A stretch of DNA of 64,000 bases from Candidatus Avelusimicrobium intestinale (GCA_902765225.1 CACWYV010000004.1:124001-188000); one strand, 5' to 3'; counted from the first letter of the stretch, positions 54,183 through 62,572 are shown. Notes: generated by a model not told the origin, from the letters alone. Program-made: numbers and translations.

Positions 54183-54812
54183 TTATTTGGAAAGCATTTT
54201 TTGTACGTCTTGTTTCCACATTTCCATATAATCCTGCACGCTCCGGCCGGAGGCATCTTTGGCCGTTACATCCGCTCCGGCGCGTACTAAAGAATCAATA
54301 ATATCTTTGTCGCCCAAGTGAATGGCATACATTAAAATAGTTTCTTCCGTTTTATAATTTACAATCGTATTGGCACTTATGTCCGTGCTCAGTAATAAGC
54401 CGACCAGGAGGCTATCTTGCATTTCTACCGCACGAGACAACAATGTTTCGATTTTCCCGTCTTTTCCCGGCTTACAAAACGTTAAAGATCCGCCCTTATT
54501 TACATATTCCCCTAAATCATGATAGATGGCATTGCCATAATCCGGACTTCCTATGTTGACAATCATCCGCGTCCAAATATCAAGCAATTCCCTCTTTGCT
54601 TCTTCACTCATTTCTTTTTCTTGTGTAATAGGGCAGAAGGGAGGTATCTGCTCTATCTTAATTTTTAACCGAATTGGCGTTTGTCTCTTTGCCGACGATA
54701 ACATCGTTGAGGTGGTGGCATTATATCCTTGAGAGTTTACCTGTCCCAAAGCCAACTGCGGCATTAACGCTACGACCAACAAAAGTACGCCTGTACCAAC
54801 TATTTTCTTCAT
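54183..54812 (-). CDS. Secreted ankyrin-repeat protein
   Basis: 209 aa. Signal peptide MKKIVGTGVLLLVVALMPQLA(LG), mature start near QVNSQG. The C-terminal half has two to three ankyrin repeats (ETLLSRAVEMQDSLLVGLLL; ETILMYAIHLGDKDIIDSLV; RAGADVTAKDASG). The N-terminal half is unrecognised. GAGGAG precedes the ATG. Its 5' region carries the GGTC/GACC box element shared with the secreted gene at 42571, so the two may be co-regulated. Confidence 0.83.
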   Translation of the reverse strand: MKKIVGTGVLLLVVALMPQLALGQVNSQGYNATTSTMLSSAKRQTPIRLKIKIEQIPPFCPITQEKEMSEEAKRELLDIWTRMIVNIGSPDYGNAIYHDLGEYVNKGGSLTFCKPGKDGKIETLLSRAVEMQDSLLVGLLLSTDISANTIVNYKTEETILMYAIHLGDKDIIDSLVRAGADVTAKDASGRSVQDYMEMWKQDVQKMLSK

Positions 54813-54879
54813 ACACCTACTCCTCTTTTACATTTTTAGTTACTGCTTTTACCATTATTATCTTTTTTCAATTACCTCG

Positions 54880-54945
54880 CAAGGGTCAAAAGACCCAGAT
54901 GGCAAAAGATAAAAGACCTAGAAAAAACTAGGTCTTTAGGTCCCT
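54880..54945 (-). promoter_or_regulatory. GGTC/GACC palindromic box element, copy 2
   Basis: On the minus strand: GGGACC (54940-54945), a perfect 10-bp hairpin AAAGACCTAG/CTAGGTCTTT (54912-54937), then the box TCTGGGTCTTTTGACCCTTG (54880-54899), which contains GGGTC-TTTT-GACCC. The box matches copy 1 (42501-42520) at 18 of 20 bases and lies 67 nt before the secreted ankyrin ATG. Confidence 0.5.
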
Positions 54946-54984
54946 GTTTTCAGTTAAATGCGGCGACAGGCCGCCGGCATTTGG

Positions 54985-54990
54985 TATAAT
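54985..54990 (+). promoter_or_regulatory. -10 box 6 nt before the SpoIID-like ATG (leaderless candidate)
   Basis: TATAAT followed by GATAGT and the ATG at 54997; no Shine-Dalgarno. Confidence 0.5.
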
Positions 54991-54996
54991 GATAGT

Positions 54997-57135
54997 ATGA
55001 AAAAACTGATACTTTTTTCCGCCCTTTTTTTTGTTTGGTCCGCGGCAACAGCCGCCGAACCGGCCCCGGAAAGCGCGCCGGCTATACCAACGGGAACAAA
55101 ACCGGCGTTGGCTTCGGCCCGTTTTAACGGAAATCTCAATGAGGCCGCCTTGTATAAAAGCGTGCTGGATTATTCCCTGCCCCCGGAGGTAGCCGCCACC
55201 GCCCAAAAGTGCGTTACCGCCCATCCGGATGAGTGCTATATTGCCTTGAAAGCGTATGAAAATTCCGATGATCCCCAACAAGCCGCTGCCGCCAACCTAG
55301 AATTAGCCGTGCTAGCTATGCAGCGCGGACAAACTAAACGTGCGCTCAGTTACCTGGATAAAGCTGCCGCACTCCGCCCCGAGGACCCTTTTATCCAATT
55401 AACCCAGGGGTGGTTTCTCGTCAGTGTGGGTAAGTACAAAAAAGCACGCAAGGCCTTTGAATCTCTCCTCTACTTAACGGCCGATTTTGAATACGTTTCT
55501 TCGGCTAAATTGGGTAATGCATTGGCTTGGTATTTAAGCGGAAACAAAGAAAAGGCCGCCACAGAACTACAATATCTGTACACTTCTAACCCGTACGCCA
55601 TCTCTTTTGTTTCGTATTTATTGGGGGATATTGCTTCCCACATCAAAAAAACGAAAAAATTGGCCCCCGTGTTTCTGCAGCAATCGCTTTCTCACGATGA
55701 ACGCAACTACGCAGCCGCTGCTTTATTTGCCCAATTATCCGAGAAAGAAAAAAACAAACTACACGCCTGGCAGTACTACGCTACGCTGTACAGTTTGGAC
55801 CCCAATAATAAAAAATTAGCCAAAAAAATGGCTAAATACAGTAAAGATTTCGGCGATAAAAGTATTGACTACCTGTTTTACTTGCGGTTGGAACAACCCA
55901 TTGTTCACGTCATGCCATCCACTCCGTCGGAAATGGTCAAAATGGCCCTGTACGCTAACGCTGTCCAAGAACCGCAAGCGCTGTTATCCGCGGCCGTGAT
56001 GGGCTCGGGAGCGATAACAGTTACCGATACCAAATTGGGCGAAATCCTGCACACCCCGCCTTACATTGAAAAAACGATTTCCTTTAATCAAGAAACGGGC
56101 GGTGTGGACGTAAAAGATGCCCGCGGTCATGTAGAATTTTCCACTAAAAGGCCCTTTACCTTTTCGTTAGACAAAGATAAATTTACGCTGCTCGTGCGCA
56201 ATGTGCGCGCTGCCAACATTTTTGCGGCCAATTTAAGCGATAAAGAATTGAAAGGCGCACTGACCGTGATTCCTCAAGAAAACGGATTCCGGCTCGTCAA
56301 TCAAACATACGCGGAAGATTTAATTCCGGCGTTACTGGCTACCCAAGCCCAAGAAGTCAAACACAAAGCCGCGTTGACGGCCTTGGCAGTGGTGTTCCGC
56401 TCCTTACTATCGCAACAAGTGCAACAACAAACAGATGCGCCGTATCATATTACCGATAACGATCCGCTTTTCAAATTTGCCGGTATCAATTTGGTTTTTA
56501 AAGATTTATTGGATGCATCCCAAACATCCAGTACAATCCGCCTGACGCAAGCCCCGGCCGGTTTTTATACCGACTGCGGGGTACTCACCGAGGAAGGTTT
56601 GGAAAATACCGCGCAAAAACCGGCCTATATTTTCTCGCCGGCCAACGTCAGCAAATACATTTTATCTAATCCGCCGGAAGATCTTTTTTCCCGTCCGCAA
56701 GATCCCACACACTGGGCCGGCATCAAATGGATTTACCTTTACGAAGCCAAAGATATTACAGCGCGTATCGCTTTACAAAAAGATATCGGCAAATTGCGGG
56801 CCATCGTTCCGGTCCGGTATACGCCGGCAGGACGTATTTTGGCGGTACGGTTTGAAGGAAGCAAGGGCTCTTACGAAACGACTTCCCCGCAGGAAACCTC
56901 GTTTCTGTTAAGTGCTTCCACGCTACGTTCTAATTTGTTTGACGTGATACCGTTGTACAAAGGGAAAAACATCCGCCGCGTGATTGTACGCGGCTACGAT
57001 ACCGGCAACGGCGAAGGGCTTTGCTTACACGGAGCGGACGGACTGGCCAAAAAAGGGTCCGATTACATGGCCATTATTAAGTATTATTTCCCGTATGCCC
57101 GCATTATAAATACTTCCACAGGACAGGTCTATTAA
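54997..57135 (+). CDS. TPR-SpoIID/LytB-domain secreted protein
   Basis: 712 aa from the ATG at 54997, which opens the signal peptide MKKLILFSALFFVWSAATAA. Residues about 85-290 are TPR-like (AANLELAVLAMQRGQTKRAL, PFIQLTQGWFLVSVGKYKKA). The second half contains a SpoIID/LytB-type domain: YAEDLIPALLATQAQEVKHKA is the degenerate ylxxVvxxE-P---ALkAQAvAaRT segment, followed by a Cys-containing FYTDCGVLTEEG in place of the usual AyHSTcGG. SpoIID proteins strip peptidoglycan; the divergence leaves activity uncertain. The glycosyltransferase gene starts directly after its stop. Confidence 0.75.
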   Translation: MKKLILFSALFFVWSAATAAEPAPESAPAIPTGTKPALASARFNGNLNEAALYKSVLDYSLPPEVAATAQKCVTAHPDECYIALKAYENSDDPQQAAAANLELAVLAMQRGQTKRALSYLDKAAALRPEDPFIQLTQGWFLVSVGKYKKARKAFESLLYLTADFEYVSSAKLGNALAWYLSGNKEKAATELQYLYTSNPYAISFVSYLLGDIASHIKKTKKLAPVFLQQSLSHDERNYAAAALFAQLSEKEKNKLHAWQYYATLYSLDPNNKKLAKKMAKYSKDFGDKSIDYLFYLRLEQPIVHVMPSTPSEMVKMALYANAVQEPQALLSAAVMGSGAITVTDTKLGEILHTPPYIEKTISFNQETGGVDVKDARGHVEFSTKRPFTFSLDKDKFTLLVRNVRAANIFAANLSDKELKGALTVIPQENGFRLVNQTYAEDLIPALLATQAQEVKHKAALTALAVVFRSLLSQQVQQQTDAPYHITDNDPLFKFAGINLVFKDLLDASQTSSTIRLTQAPAGFYTDCGVLTEEGLENTAQKPAYIFSPANVSKYILSNPPEDLFSRPQDPTHWAGIKWIYLYEAKDITARIALQKDIGKLRAIVPVRYTPAGRILAVRFEGSKGSYETTSPQETSFLLSASTLRSNLFDVIPLYKGKNIRRVIVRGYDTGNGEGLCLHGADGLAKKGSDYMAIIKYYFPYARIINTSTGQVY

Positions 57136-58374
57136 ATGGAAAAAACAAAAATCCTCTATTTCATCACGCGCATGGACCAAGGCGGTGCCCAGGCCAGCGT
57201 ATTGATGACAATGAAAAATCTAAACAAACAACAGTTTGAGGCCTATTTGGCAACCGGACCCGGCGGACGGTTAGAACACCGCGTCAAACACGACCCAGCC
57301 CACGTATTTTTTATTTCCGCCCTACGCCAGCCGGTTCAAGCCAAGTATTTGTTCCACGATTTGTGGGCTATTTTCCAAATGGGACGCATTTTGCGCCACG
57401 TACGGCCGGATATCGTCCACACCAATTCGCCAAAAGCCGGCGTGTTAGGACGGATTGCCGCCCGGATTTTTTGGCGCCGGGCCAAAGTGGTCCACACTTT
57501 TCACGGGCTCGGTTTTGCCAAGGAACACGGGGAAAAGCAGTTTAAGATTTTTGTTTTTGTGGAAAAATTCTGTGCCAAACTGACGGACGTATTGGTGTTC
57601 GTGTCGCGTAAAAATGCCACCGAGGCCGCCCAGTTAGGTATCGGCAAAGGGGTACGCACGGAACTTATCCGCGCCGGTATCAACTTCAGCCCCATCTTGC
57701 CCCTAAAATTTGACCCGGTAGCCAAAAAAGCCTCTCTGCACATTCCGCCTAATGCCAAAATCGTGCTGGCCTTGGCCAACTGCAAACCGCTCAAAAACCC
57801 GGTCCATTTCGTATTAGCGGCTTACAAAGTGCTTAACCAGATGAAAAACGTCTATTTTATTTTTACCGGCGACGGCCCCCTGAAAGCCACTGCCGAAAAA
57901 CTGACCAAGGATTTAAGTATTGAAAAACAAGTTTTATTCCCCGGGTGGCGTAATGATGCGTTGGAACTGTTAGCTATCAGTGATGTGTTTGCCAGTGTAT
58001 CGTTACGTGAAGGACTGCCCATGTCGCTTTTGGAGGCTATGGCCATGCGCGTACCGGCCGTCTGTTACAACGTGGACGGAATCAGTGAAGTGATAACGGA
58101 TAACAAGACCGGGTTTTTAGTTCCGCCGCGTGATATTAGTTTGTTTGCCGAGAAATTAAAAGTTTTACTACGCCATTCCTCCTTGCGCGCACGTTTTGAA
58201 GCGGCCATTGACCACCGGGATTTCTCGGAATTTACTGTTTCTACGATGGTTAAAAGGCAAGAACGAATGTACCGCAGTTTAGTACCTCCTACCAAAAAGA
58301 ACGGGGGAAAACGACGTTTTTTCCGGCGGCGGAAAAATACACACAAGGGGGGAACGCATGGATTACGCCATTAA
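57136..58374 (+). CDS. GT4-family glycosyltransferase
   Basis: 412 aa, GT-B fold. N-terminal donor half begins FITRMDQGGAQASVLMTMKN with HTNSPKAGVLGRIAARIFWR; C-terminal half has VLALANCKPLKNPVHFVLA, the E-x7-E motif region SLREGLPMSLLEAMAMRVPA and GFLVPPRD. Adds a sugar to a surface glycan or lipid-linked precursor; donor unknown. The C terminus is unusually basic (KKNGGKRRFFRRRKNTHKGG), which may bind membrane. Overlaps the next gene by 17 nt. Confidence 0.9.
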   Translation: MEKTKILYFITRMDQGGAQASVLMTMKNLNKQQFEAYLATGPGGRLEHRVKHDPAHVFFISALRQPVQAKYLFHDLWAIFQMGRILRHVRPDIVHTNSPKAGVLGRIAARIFWRRAKVVHTFHGLGFAKEHGEKQFKIFVFVEKFCAKLTDVLVFVSRKNATEAAQLGIGKGVRTELIRAGINFSPILPLKFDPVAKKASLHIPPNAKIVLALANCKPLKNPVHFVLAAYKVLNQMKNVYFIFTGDGPLKATAEKLTKDLSIEKQVLFPGWRNDALELLAISDVFASVSLREGLPMSLLEAMAMRVPAVCYNVDGISEVITDNKTGFLVPPRDISLFAEKLKVLLRHSSLRARFEAAIDHRDFSEFTVSTMVKRQERMYRSLVPPTKKNGGKRRFFRRRKNTHKGGTHGLRH

Positions 58375-60055
58375 TGAGTTGGAACGCGAAGTACTTAACA
58401 CCAGCCGGGAACTGGTTCAACGAAAAATCAAGTCCTTGCGCGCCGAAATGGATGCCAAGGAGCAGTTTTCTACGCAAATGTTGGAGGAATACCGCCAATC
58501 GGGGATGTTCGGTTGGTGGATCGCCCAAGAATACGGCGGACGCGGGGGGGGAATTACCTGTCTGGCCATGGCCTTTGAAGAACTCTCACGTGGTTGTGCC
58601 GGACTGGCTTTAACGCCGGGAACCTCGGCCCTGGGAGCCATTCCCATGTACCTGGCGGCTACGCCACAGCAACGCCGACGATGGTGCCCCGATTTAGCCA
58701 GCGGAAAAAAACTGTGGGCCTTTGCTTTGACGGAAGCAGAAGCCGGTTCGGACGCAACGGCCCTCAAAACGACTGCCCTTAAAGACGGCGATTTTTACGT
58801 AGTCAACGGAGCCAAACATTTTATTTCTACCGGCAAAGAGGCAGATTTTTATACCGTAGCCGTCAACACCAATCCCAGCCGCGGGGCACGTGGGATTTCA
58901 TTACTGGTCATTGAGAAGGGAACTCCGGGATTTACTTTTGGTAAGAAAGAAGAAAAAATGGGGATCCGCTCCAACCCAACCTACGAATTGATTTTTGACA
59001 ATGTCCGCGTGCCGAAAGAAAACTTGCTGGGAAGCGAGGGCCGCGGGCTGCTCTACGTGCAGGAAACATTGGATTATTCCCGCCCCGGCGTGGCGGCACA
59101 GGCCGTAGGAATTGCGCAAGGCGCGCTGGATGTAACTATTCCATACTTGCGCACCCGCAAACAGTTCGGCCAACCGCTCATTACGTTCCAAGCCTTGGGC
59201 CACAAAGTGGCGGAACTGGCCGCCAAGACAGAAGCGGGCCGGGCCCTGGTGTATAATTTAACCCACCGCATGGACGAAGAATTTTTACCCGCTGTTAAAA
59301 ATGCTATCGCCAACAATACCACGATACATGACGAACTAAAAAAATTAAAAAGCATTCGGTGGACGAAATACAGTGCCGAAGCCAAACTATTTTGTTCCAA
59401 CGTCGCTATGGAAGTAGCAGATGAATGTGTTACCTTGTGCGGCGGAATTGCCTATATGCGCGATTTCCCGTTGGAAAAATACATGCGGGACGCTAAAGTT
59501 ACACAGATTTACGAAGGAACCGTCCACATCCAAAAGAACGAAATCGTAACGGCCCTTATCAAAGAATACGCAGCCAACGCTACCTCTGCGGGGGCTTCTC
59601 CCACGTCTAAAACGGGTACGTTAGAGGAACTTCTGCGCGGTTATCACCCAAACAAAACGTCTTCTGCCCAACCGGAAAAGGAAGGGGGGGATATTTCGCA
59701 AGCGCAAGTAATCGTGGCCGGCGGCCGCGGAGTGGGAAACAAAGAAGGATTTGAACTCCTTCAAAAACTGGCTGACCGCTTGGGCGGAGTAGTGGGCGGA
59801 ACACGTCCGGCAGCGGAAAACGGGTGGATTGATACGCACGCTGAAATCGGCGTAACGGGCCAAACCGTTCATCCCAAACTCTATATTGCCTGCGGGATTT
59901 CGGGGCAGACGCACCATACGGCGGGAATTAGCGGAAACCCTATTCTTGTGGCGATTAACAAAGACCCCAACGCCCCTATTATGAAACAGGCCCACTATGC
60001 CGTGGAAGGGGATTTGTACGAGGTGATTCCGGCTTTGCTGGAAAAACTGAAATAA
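58358..60055 (+). CDS. Acyl-CoA dehydrogenase fused to an EtfA C-terminal FAD domain
   Basis: 565 aa; start preceded by AAGGGGGG. Residues about 1-400 are a full acyl-CoA dehydrogenase: FALTEAEAGSDATALKTTA, MGIRSNPTYELIFDNVRVP, TRKQFGQPL, and the catalytic Glu in QIYEGTVHIQ. After a linker (about 400-445) residues 446-565 are the C-terminal FAD-binding domain of electron-transfer flavoprotein alpha: VIVAGGRGVGNKEGF, GVTGQTVHPKLYIACGISG, HTAGISGNPILVAINKD, and a final GDLYEVIPALL. The EtfA N-terminal domain and EtfB are absent here. The fusion would place the ETF FAD beside the dehydrogenase, so electrons may move inside one chain. Substrate chain length unknown. Operon with the glycosyltransferase may be only positional. 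Confidence 0.9.
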   Translation: MDYAINELEREVLNTSRELVQRKIKSLRAEMDAKEQFSTQMLEEYRQSGMFGWWIAQEYGGRGGGITCLAMAFEELSRGCAGLALTPGTSALGAIPMYLAATPQQRRRWCPDLASGKKLWAFALTEAEAGSDATALKTTALKDGDFYVVNGAKHFISTGKEADFYTVAVNTNPSRGARGISLLVIEKGTPGFTFGKKEEKMGIRSNPTYELIFDNVRVPKENLLGSEGRGLLYVQETLDYSRPGVAAQAVGIAQGALDVTIPYLRTRKQFGQPLITFQALGHKVAELAAKTEAGRALVYNLTHRMDEEFLPAVKNAIANNTTIHDELKKLKSIRWTKYSAEAKLFCSNVAMEVADECVTLCGGIAYMRDFPLEKYMRDAKVTQIYEGTVHIQKNEIVTALIKEYAANATSAGASPTSKTGTLEELLRGYHPNKTSSAQPEKEGGDISQAQVIVAGGRGVGNKEGFELLQKLADRLGGVVGGTRPAAENGWIDTHAEIGVTGQTVHPKLYIACGISGQTHHTAGISGNPILVAINKDPNAPIMKQAHYAVEGDLYEVIPALLEKLK

Positions 60056-60433
60056 GCAGCCATCCCCCGTTTCACGTTTACAATCACACGTTCCCACCGC
60101 TACTCACGCGCAGCAAAATCATCCCTCATTTTGCAACGCTGTTTAGGGGGGAACAAAAATTCACTTTTGCACAACAAGCCCCCTTTTTAGGGGCCTACCT
60201 TTCAAAAATTCTCACTCTTTTACTTATATACAGCTTACAAATCACATTTTGTCCGCAAAATAACAATCTTTTTTATACAAAGAAAAACCGAATTATCGTC
60301 GGAGAAAGGAAGTTATGCACCGAGTTTGACATATAGAAACATATAAATACATATATTTACATAAGACAATAAAAAAGATACAATATGTCAAACACCGTGG
60401 ATAATTTCTGCGGATAACCCCTAGGAGAAACGT
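60056..60433 (+). other. 378-nt intergenic region with hairpin, palindrome and promoter
   Basis: No gene is visible. A small GCCCC/GGGGC hairpin at about 60178-60195 may end the upstream operon. The right half is AT-rich and holds a perfect 11-bp inverted repeat around a good promoter (60324-60393) ahead of the gene at 60434. Confidence 0.6.
60324..60393 (+). promoter_or_regulatory. Promoter flanked by a perfect 11-bp inverted repeat
   Basis: GTTTGACATAT (60324-60334) and ATATGTCAAAC (60383-60393) are exact reverse complements 48 nt apart. Between them lies TTTACA (60356-60361), a 17-nt spacer and TACAAT (60379-60384), whose end overlaps the right arm. A repressor bound to both arms could loop the promoter. 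Start of transcription would be near 60391. Confidence 0.6.
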
Positions 60434-61039
60434 ATGAGCGATACACCAACCCCCAAGGTTAGATTTAAACTGCCCGGAGGGGAAGAATTTGAAGCCGAAG
60501 GATCTGCGGAGTTTATAGAAGCCCAGCGCGACTACTTTCTGCAACTGTTGCACCGGCAGCCGCTTTCTGGCGCGGCCTCTACCCACGAAAAACTTCCTTT
60601 CCCGCGCCCGCTACAAGAGGATAAGGCCGTATCCGGCACACTTACCCCGTACGCAACTGTTACCTCCCTACAAACAGATAGCAACCCTCTTACGGGTGTT
60701 TTTTCTTCCGCCCTGCGGTTATGGGAACAACTGTTAGCGCAAGAGGGAGATTTTGTCTACTTGCGCCATAAACTGCACTTGCAGGCAGAAGAAGCGGCAC
60801 TCATCTTACTGGCAGGGGGAAAAGAGTTATTGCATAAGGAAAGCTGCACCGCCTTATGGCTGGCACGCGCGTTGGAGAAATCCGGCCTTACCATAGGCCG
60901 TTTAGACCGCCTATTGGCTACCCCCATAAAACTGGGATTTATCCAATCCCAGGGAAGCAAGCGCAGCCGCTCCTACACATTAACGGCTCCGGGGTTGGCG
61001 CGAGCGTTTGTTTTGGCTGAAAAGAAAGCCCTTTCCTAG
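60434..61039 (+). CDS. Unknown winged-helix-like protein
   Basis: 201 aa; TAGGAGA before the ATG. Not a family I recognise. N-terminal motif KVRFKLPGGEEFEAEGSAEF then IEAQRDYFLQLL looks like a small beta-hairpin plus helix module. The middle (about 45-95) is low complexity and probably disordered. The C-terminal ~90 residues look like a winged helix-turn-helix (EEAALILLAGGKELL, ARALEKSGLTIGRLDRLLAT, GFIQSQGSKRSRSYTLTAPG). Together with the palindrome-flanked promoter this suggests an autoregulated DNA-binding protein (inference). Isolated by non-coding DNA on both sides. Confidence 0.75.
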   Translation: MSDTPTPKVRFKLPGGEEFEAEGSAEFIEAQRDYFLQLLHRQPLSGAASTHEKLPFPRPLQEDKAVSGTLTPYATVTSLQTDSNPLTGVFSSALRLWEQLLAQEGDFVYLRHKLHLQAEEAALILLAGGKELLHKESCTALWLARALEKSGLTIGRLDRLLATPIKLGFIQSQGSKRSRSYTLTAPGLARAFVLAEKKALS

Positions 61040-61061
61040 TTCATTCCCCCTTGTATTTTTA

Positions 61062-61110
61062 TCAAAAATCTAATTTCAAGAATTAGATTTTTGACATTTT
61101 TTTAAATGTC
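61062..61110 (+). terminator. Tandem overlapping hairpins (terminator)
   Basis: A perfect 14-bp stem TCAAAAATCTAATT/AATTAGATTTTTGA (61062-61094, 5-nt loop) is followed by GACATTT/AAATGTC (61093-61110, TTTT loop). They share two bases, so full pairing of both at once is slightly exclusive. Terminates the wHTH gene transcript. Confidence 0.75.
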
Positions 61111-61612
61111 TTGTGCGTATGCCCTTTTTGCGCTGTATAATAAGAACGCAAACTTTGTTCTTAATGGTTTAAGGGGGGTTATTTGACAGATTAACTTTAC
61201 TAACGATAATTTTTATTATGTTAATTATTTAGGAAAGAACAAGGCCGAATACAGACCAATATACAATATAATAAAATATTGAATTATATATAATATTTAA
61301 TGATTTTTATGCTAAAATTAATACGCTTTATAGATTTTATTTCTTAGCAATCAGTAAATACTTGCCCAACTCACAAAATATGTTTTGGTTTTAAAAATTT
61401 ACTTTTTCCGTTCATTTCCCTCCCCCTCATATTAAAAATGCAAAAATAAATATGATTTTGCATTTTTTACCGGAAACGCGCTAAAACGCCCCAGAACGAT
61501 TTGGGGGTACCTAGGATATTGACAAAAATAAAATGGCAATTTTAAAAAGTGTTAAAATTTAAATATTTTTATAAAAACGCCCTCCCCAGGTCGTCATTCC
61601 GTACCCCCCAGT
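61111..61612. other. Strongly AT-rich non-coding stretch
   Basis: No open reading frame of note. Contains TAAGAAC/GTTCTTA palindrome (61141-61163), a promoter-like pair TTGACA-N16-GATAAT (61183-61210), and AT-rich palindromes near 61260-61310. No tRNA or known RNA is recognisable. Confidence 0.6.
61183..61210 (+). promoter_or_regulatory. Orphan promoter candidate in the non-coding stretch
   Basis: TTGACA (61183-61188), 16 nt, GATAAT (61205-61210), with no coding gene downstream on this strand for more than 1.5 kb. It may drive an RNA. Confidence 0.4.
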
Positions 61613-61692
61613 CGTCATTCCATACTTGATACGGAATCTCGCTGTTCGTGTAGTACATAACAACGAGATGCTGAATCAAGTTCAGCATGACG
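61613..61692. repeat. MITE-like palindromic repeat, copy 1
   Basis: Begins CGTCATTCCATACTTGATAC and ends GTTCAGCATGACG. GTCAT, CTTGAT and ATCTCG in the left half are matched by CGAGAT, ATCAAG and ATGAC in the right half, making a long imperfect hairpin. Partial fragments flank it (61591-61610 and 61702-61719). Confidence 0.75.
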
Positions 61693-61770
61693 TGTCTCTT
61701 TTATGATTCAGCATGACAGCAAGAAGAGGATGCGCGGCATTCCCCAAGTCGTCATTCCGTGCCACCAAGC

Positions 61771-61838
61771 CGTCATTCCGTACTTGATACGGAATCTCGC
61801 TGTTTGTGTAGTTATAACAACGAGATGCTGAGCATGAC
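61771..61838. repeat. MITE-like palindromic repeat, copy 2
   Basis: Nearly identical to copy 1 over its left two thirds (CGTCATTCCGTACTTGATAC) but lacks about 10 nt (ATCAAGTTCA) in the right arm. Confidence 0.75.
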
Positions 61839-62012
61839 AATAGGGGAGAGAGGGTGTGGCCTAACGGCTGGGAAGGGGGCCTATAGCATAGAGTAGAGGG
61901 GGAAGGAACCCCCATAACAAATAAGGCAGAAAGAGGCCAAAAGGACAGAGCAGGAGATCGGCGGCTTGGACGTCCGAAAAGCAACAAGTACAAGTATAAA
62001 ATTTGCACAGAA
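61839..62012. other. Non-coding stretch between repeat copy 2 and the pilin terminator
   Basis: Purine-rich sequence with no support for a gene on either strand. A 108-codon open frame on the minus strand across 61682-62008 is mostly repeat-derived. Confidence 0.5.
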
Positions 62013-62038
62013 AAACCCCCCGGGGTTCCGGGGGGTTA
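62011..62038 (-). terminator. Intrinsic terminator of the pilin gene
   Basis: AACCCCCCGG/CCGGGGGGTT perfect stem with GGTT loop; on the minus strand it is followed by TTTTTC. Confidence 0.88.
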
Positions 62039-62062
62039 AAACAACTCTAAACCAGCCAACTA

Positions 62063-62572
62063 CTAGTTAATTTTACCCGTAGAGTTATTGGCAATAGCTT
62101 TACAGATTTTGTTGCCAACGTCTGTGTTAAACGTCGTCTTTGAAGCAGCTATGGAACTTTCGCACCACCGCGTTATCGTACCGTCGGAAGCGATTGTCAG
62201 ACCAATGGCGTATTTGTTATCACCTGTGGTCACAGCCGTCGTACCACTCGCGCGGGAAGCCCACGCCACCAATGCTGTAGAATGGTCAGGCGAACCAATT
62301 CTCAAGATAAAGTTCTTGGTGGTGGTAGAGGCGGTTTGCGTGGCTCCCACACCGGGCAACTGCAAGTCCAGCAGACTCAAGTCGTTCGTATACGAACCGG
62401 TCTGCATGAAATACACTTGTTCGGCGGTCGCTAGATCACCGAGCAATTGTATGGCTTCCGTAGCACGGGCCTTTTCCACCGCTTTGGTGTACTGGGGCAA
62501 CGCCACAGACGCTAAAATACCAATAATCAGAACTACAACGAGTAGCTCAATCAAGGTGAAACCTTTTTTCAT
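62063..62572 (-). CDS. Type IV pilin-like (prepilin) protein
   Basis: 169 aa from the ATG at 62572 (AAGGAGA upstream). Short class-III leader MKKG followed by the pilin N-terminal helix FTLIELLVVVLIIGILASVA, with Glu5 of the mature protein and the PilD cleavage site G/F. AVEKARATEAIQLLGDLATA continues the alpha helix; the globular C-terminal part has two cysteines (WCESS, NKICKA) that may form the D-loop disulphide. Large numbers of such pilin genes are typical of Elusimicrobium. No assembly genes are near, so its use as major pilin or pseudopilin is open. Confidence 0.92.
   Translation of the reverse strand: MKKGFTLIELLVVVLIIGILASVALPQYTKAVEKARATEAIQLLGDLATAEQVYFMQTGSYTNDLSLLDLQLPGVGATQTASTTTKNFILRIGSPDHSTALVAWASRASGTTAVTTGDNKYAIGLTIASDGTITRWCESSIAASKTTFNTDVGNKICKAIANNSTGKIN

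Noticed and set aside
61682-62008. 108-aa open frame on the minus strand
   Set aside because: It spans the palindromic repeats and low-complexity DNA, has no ribosome site and no protein-like pattern.
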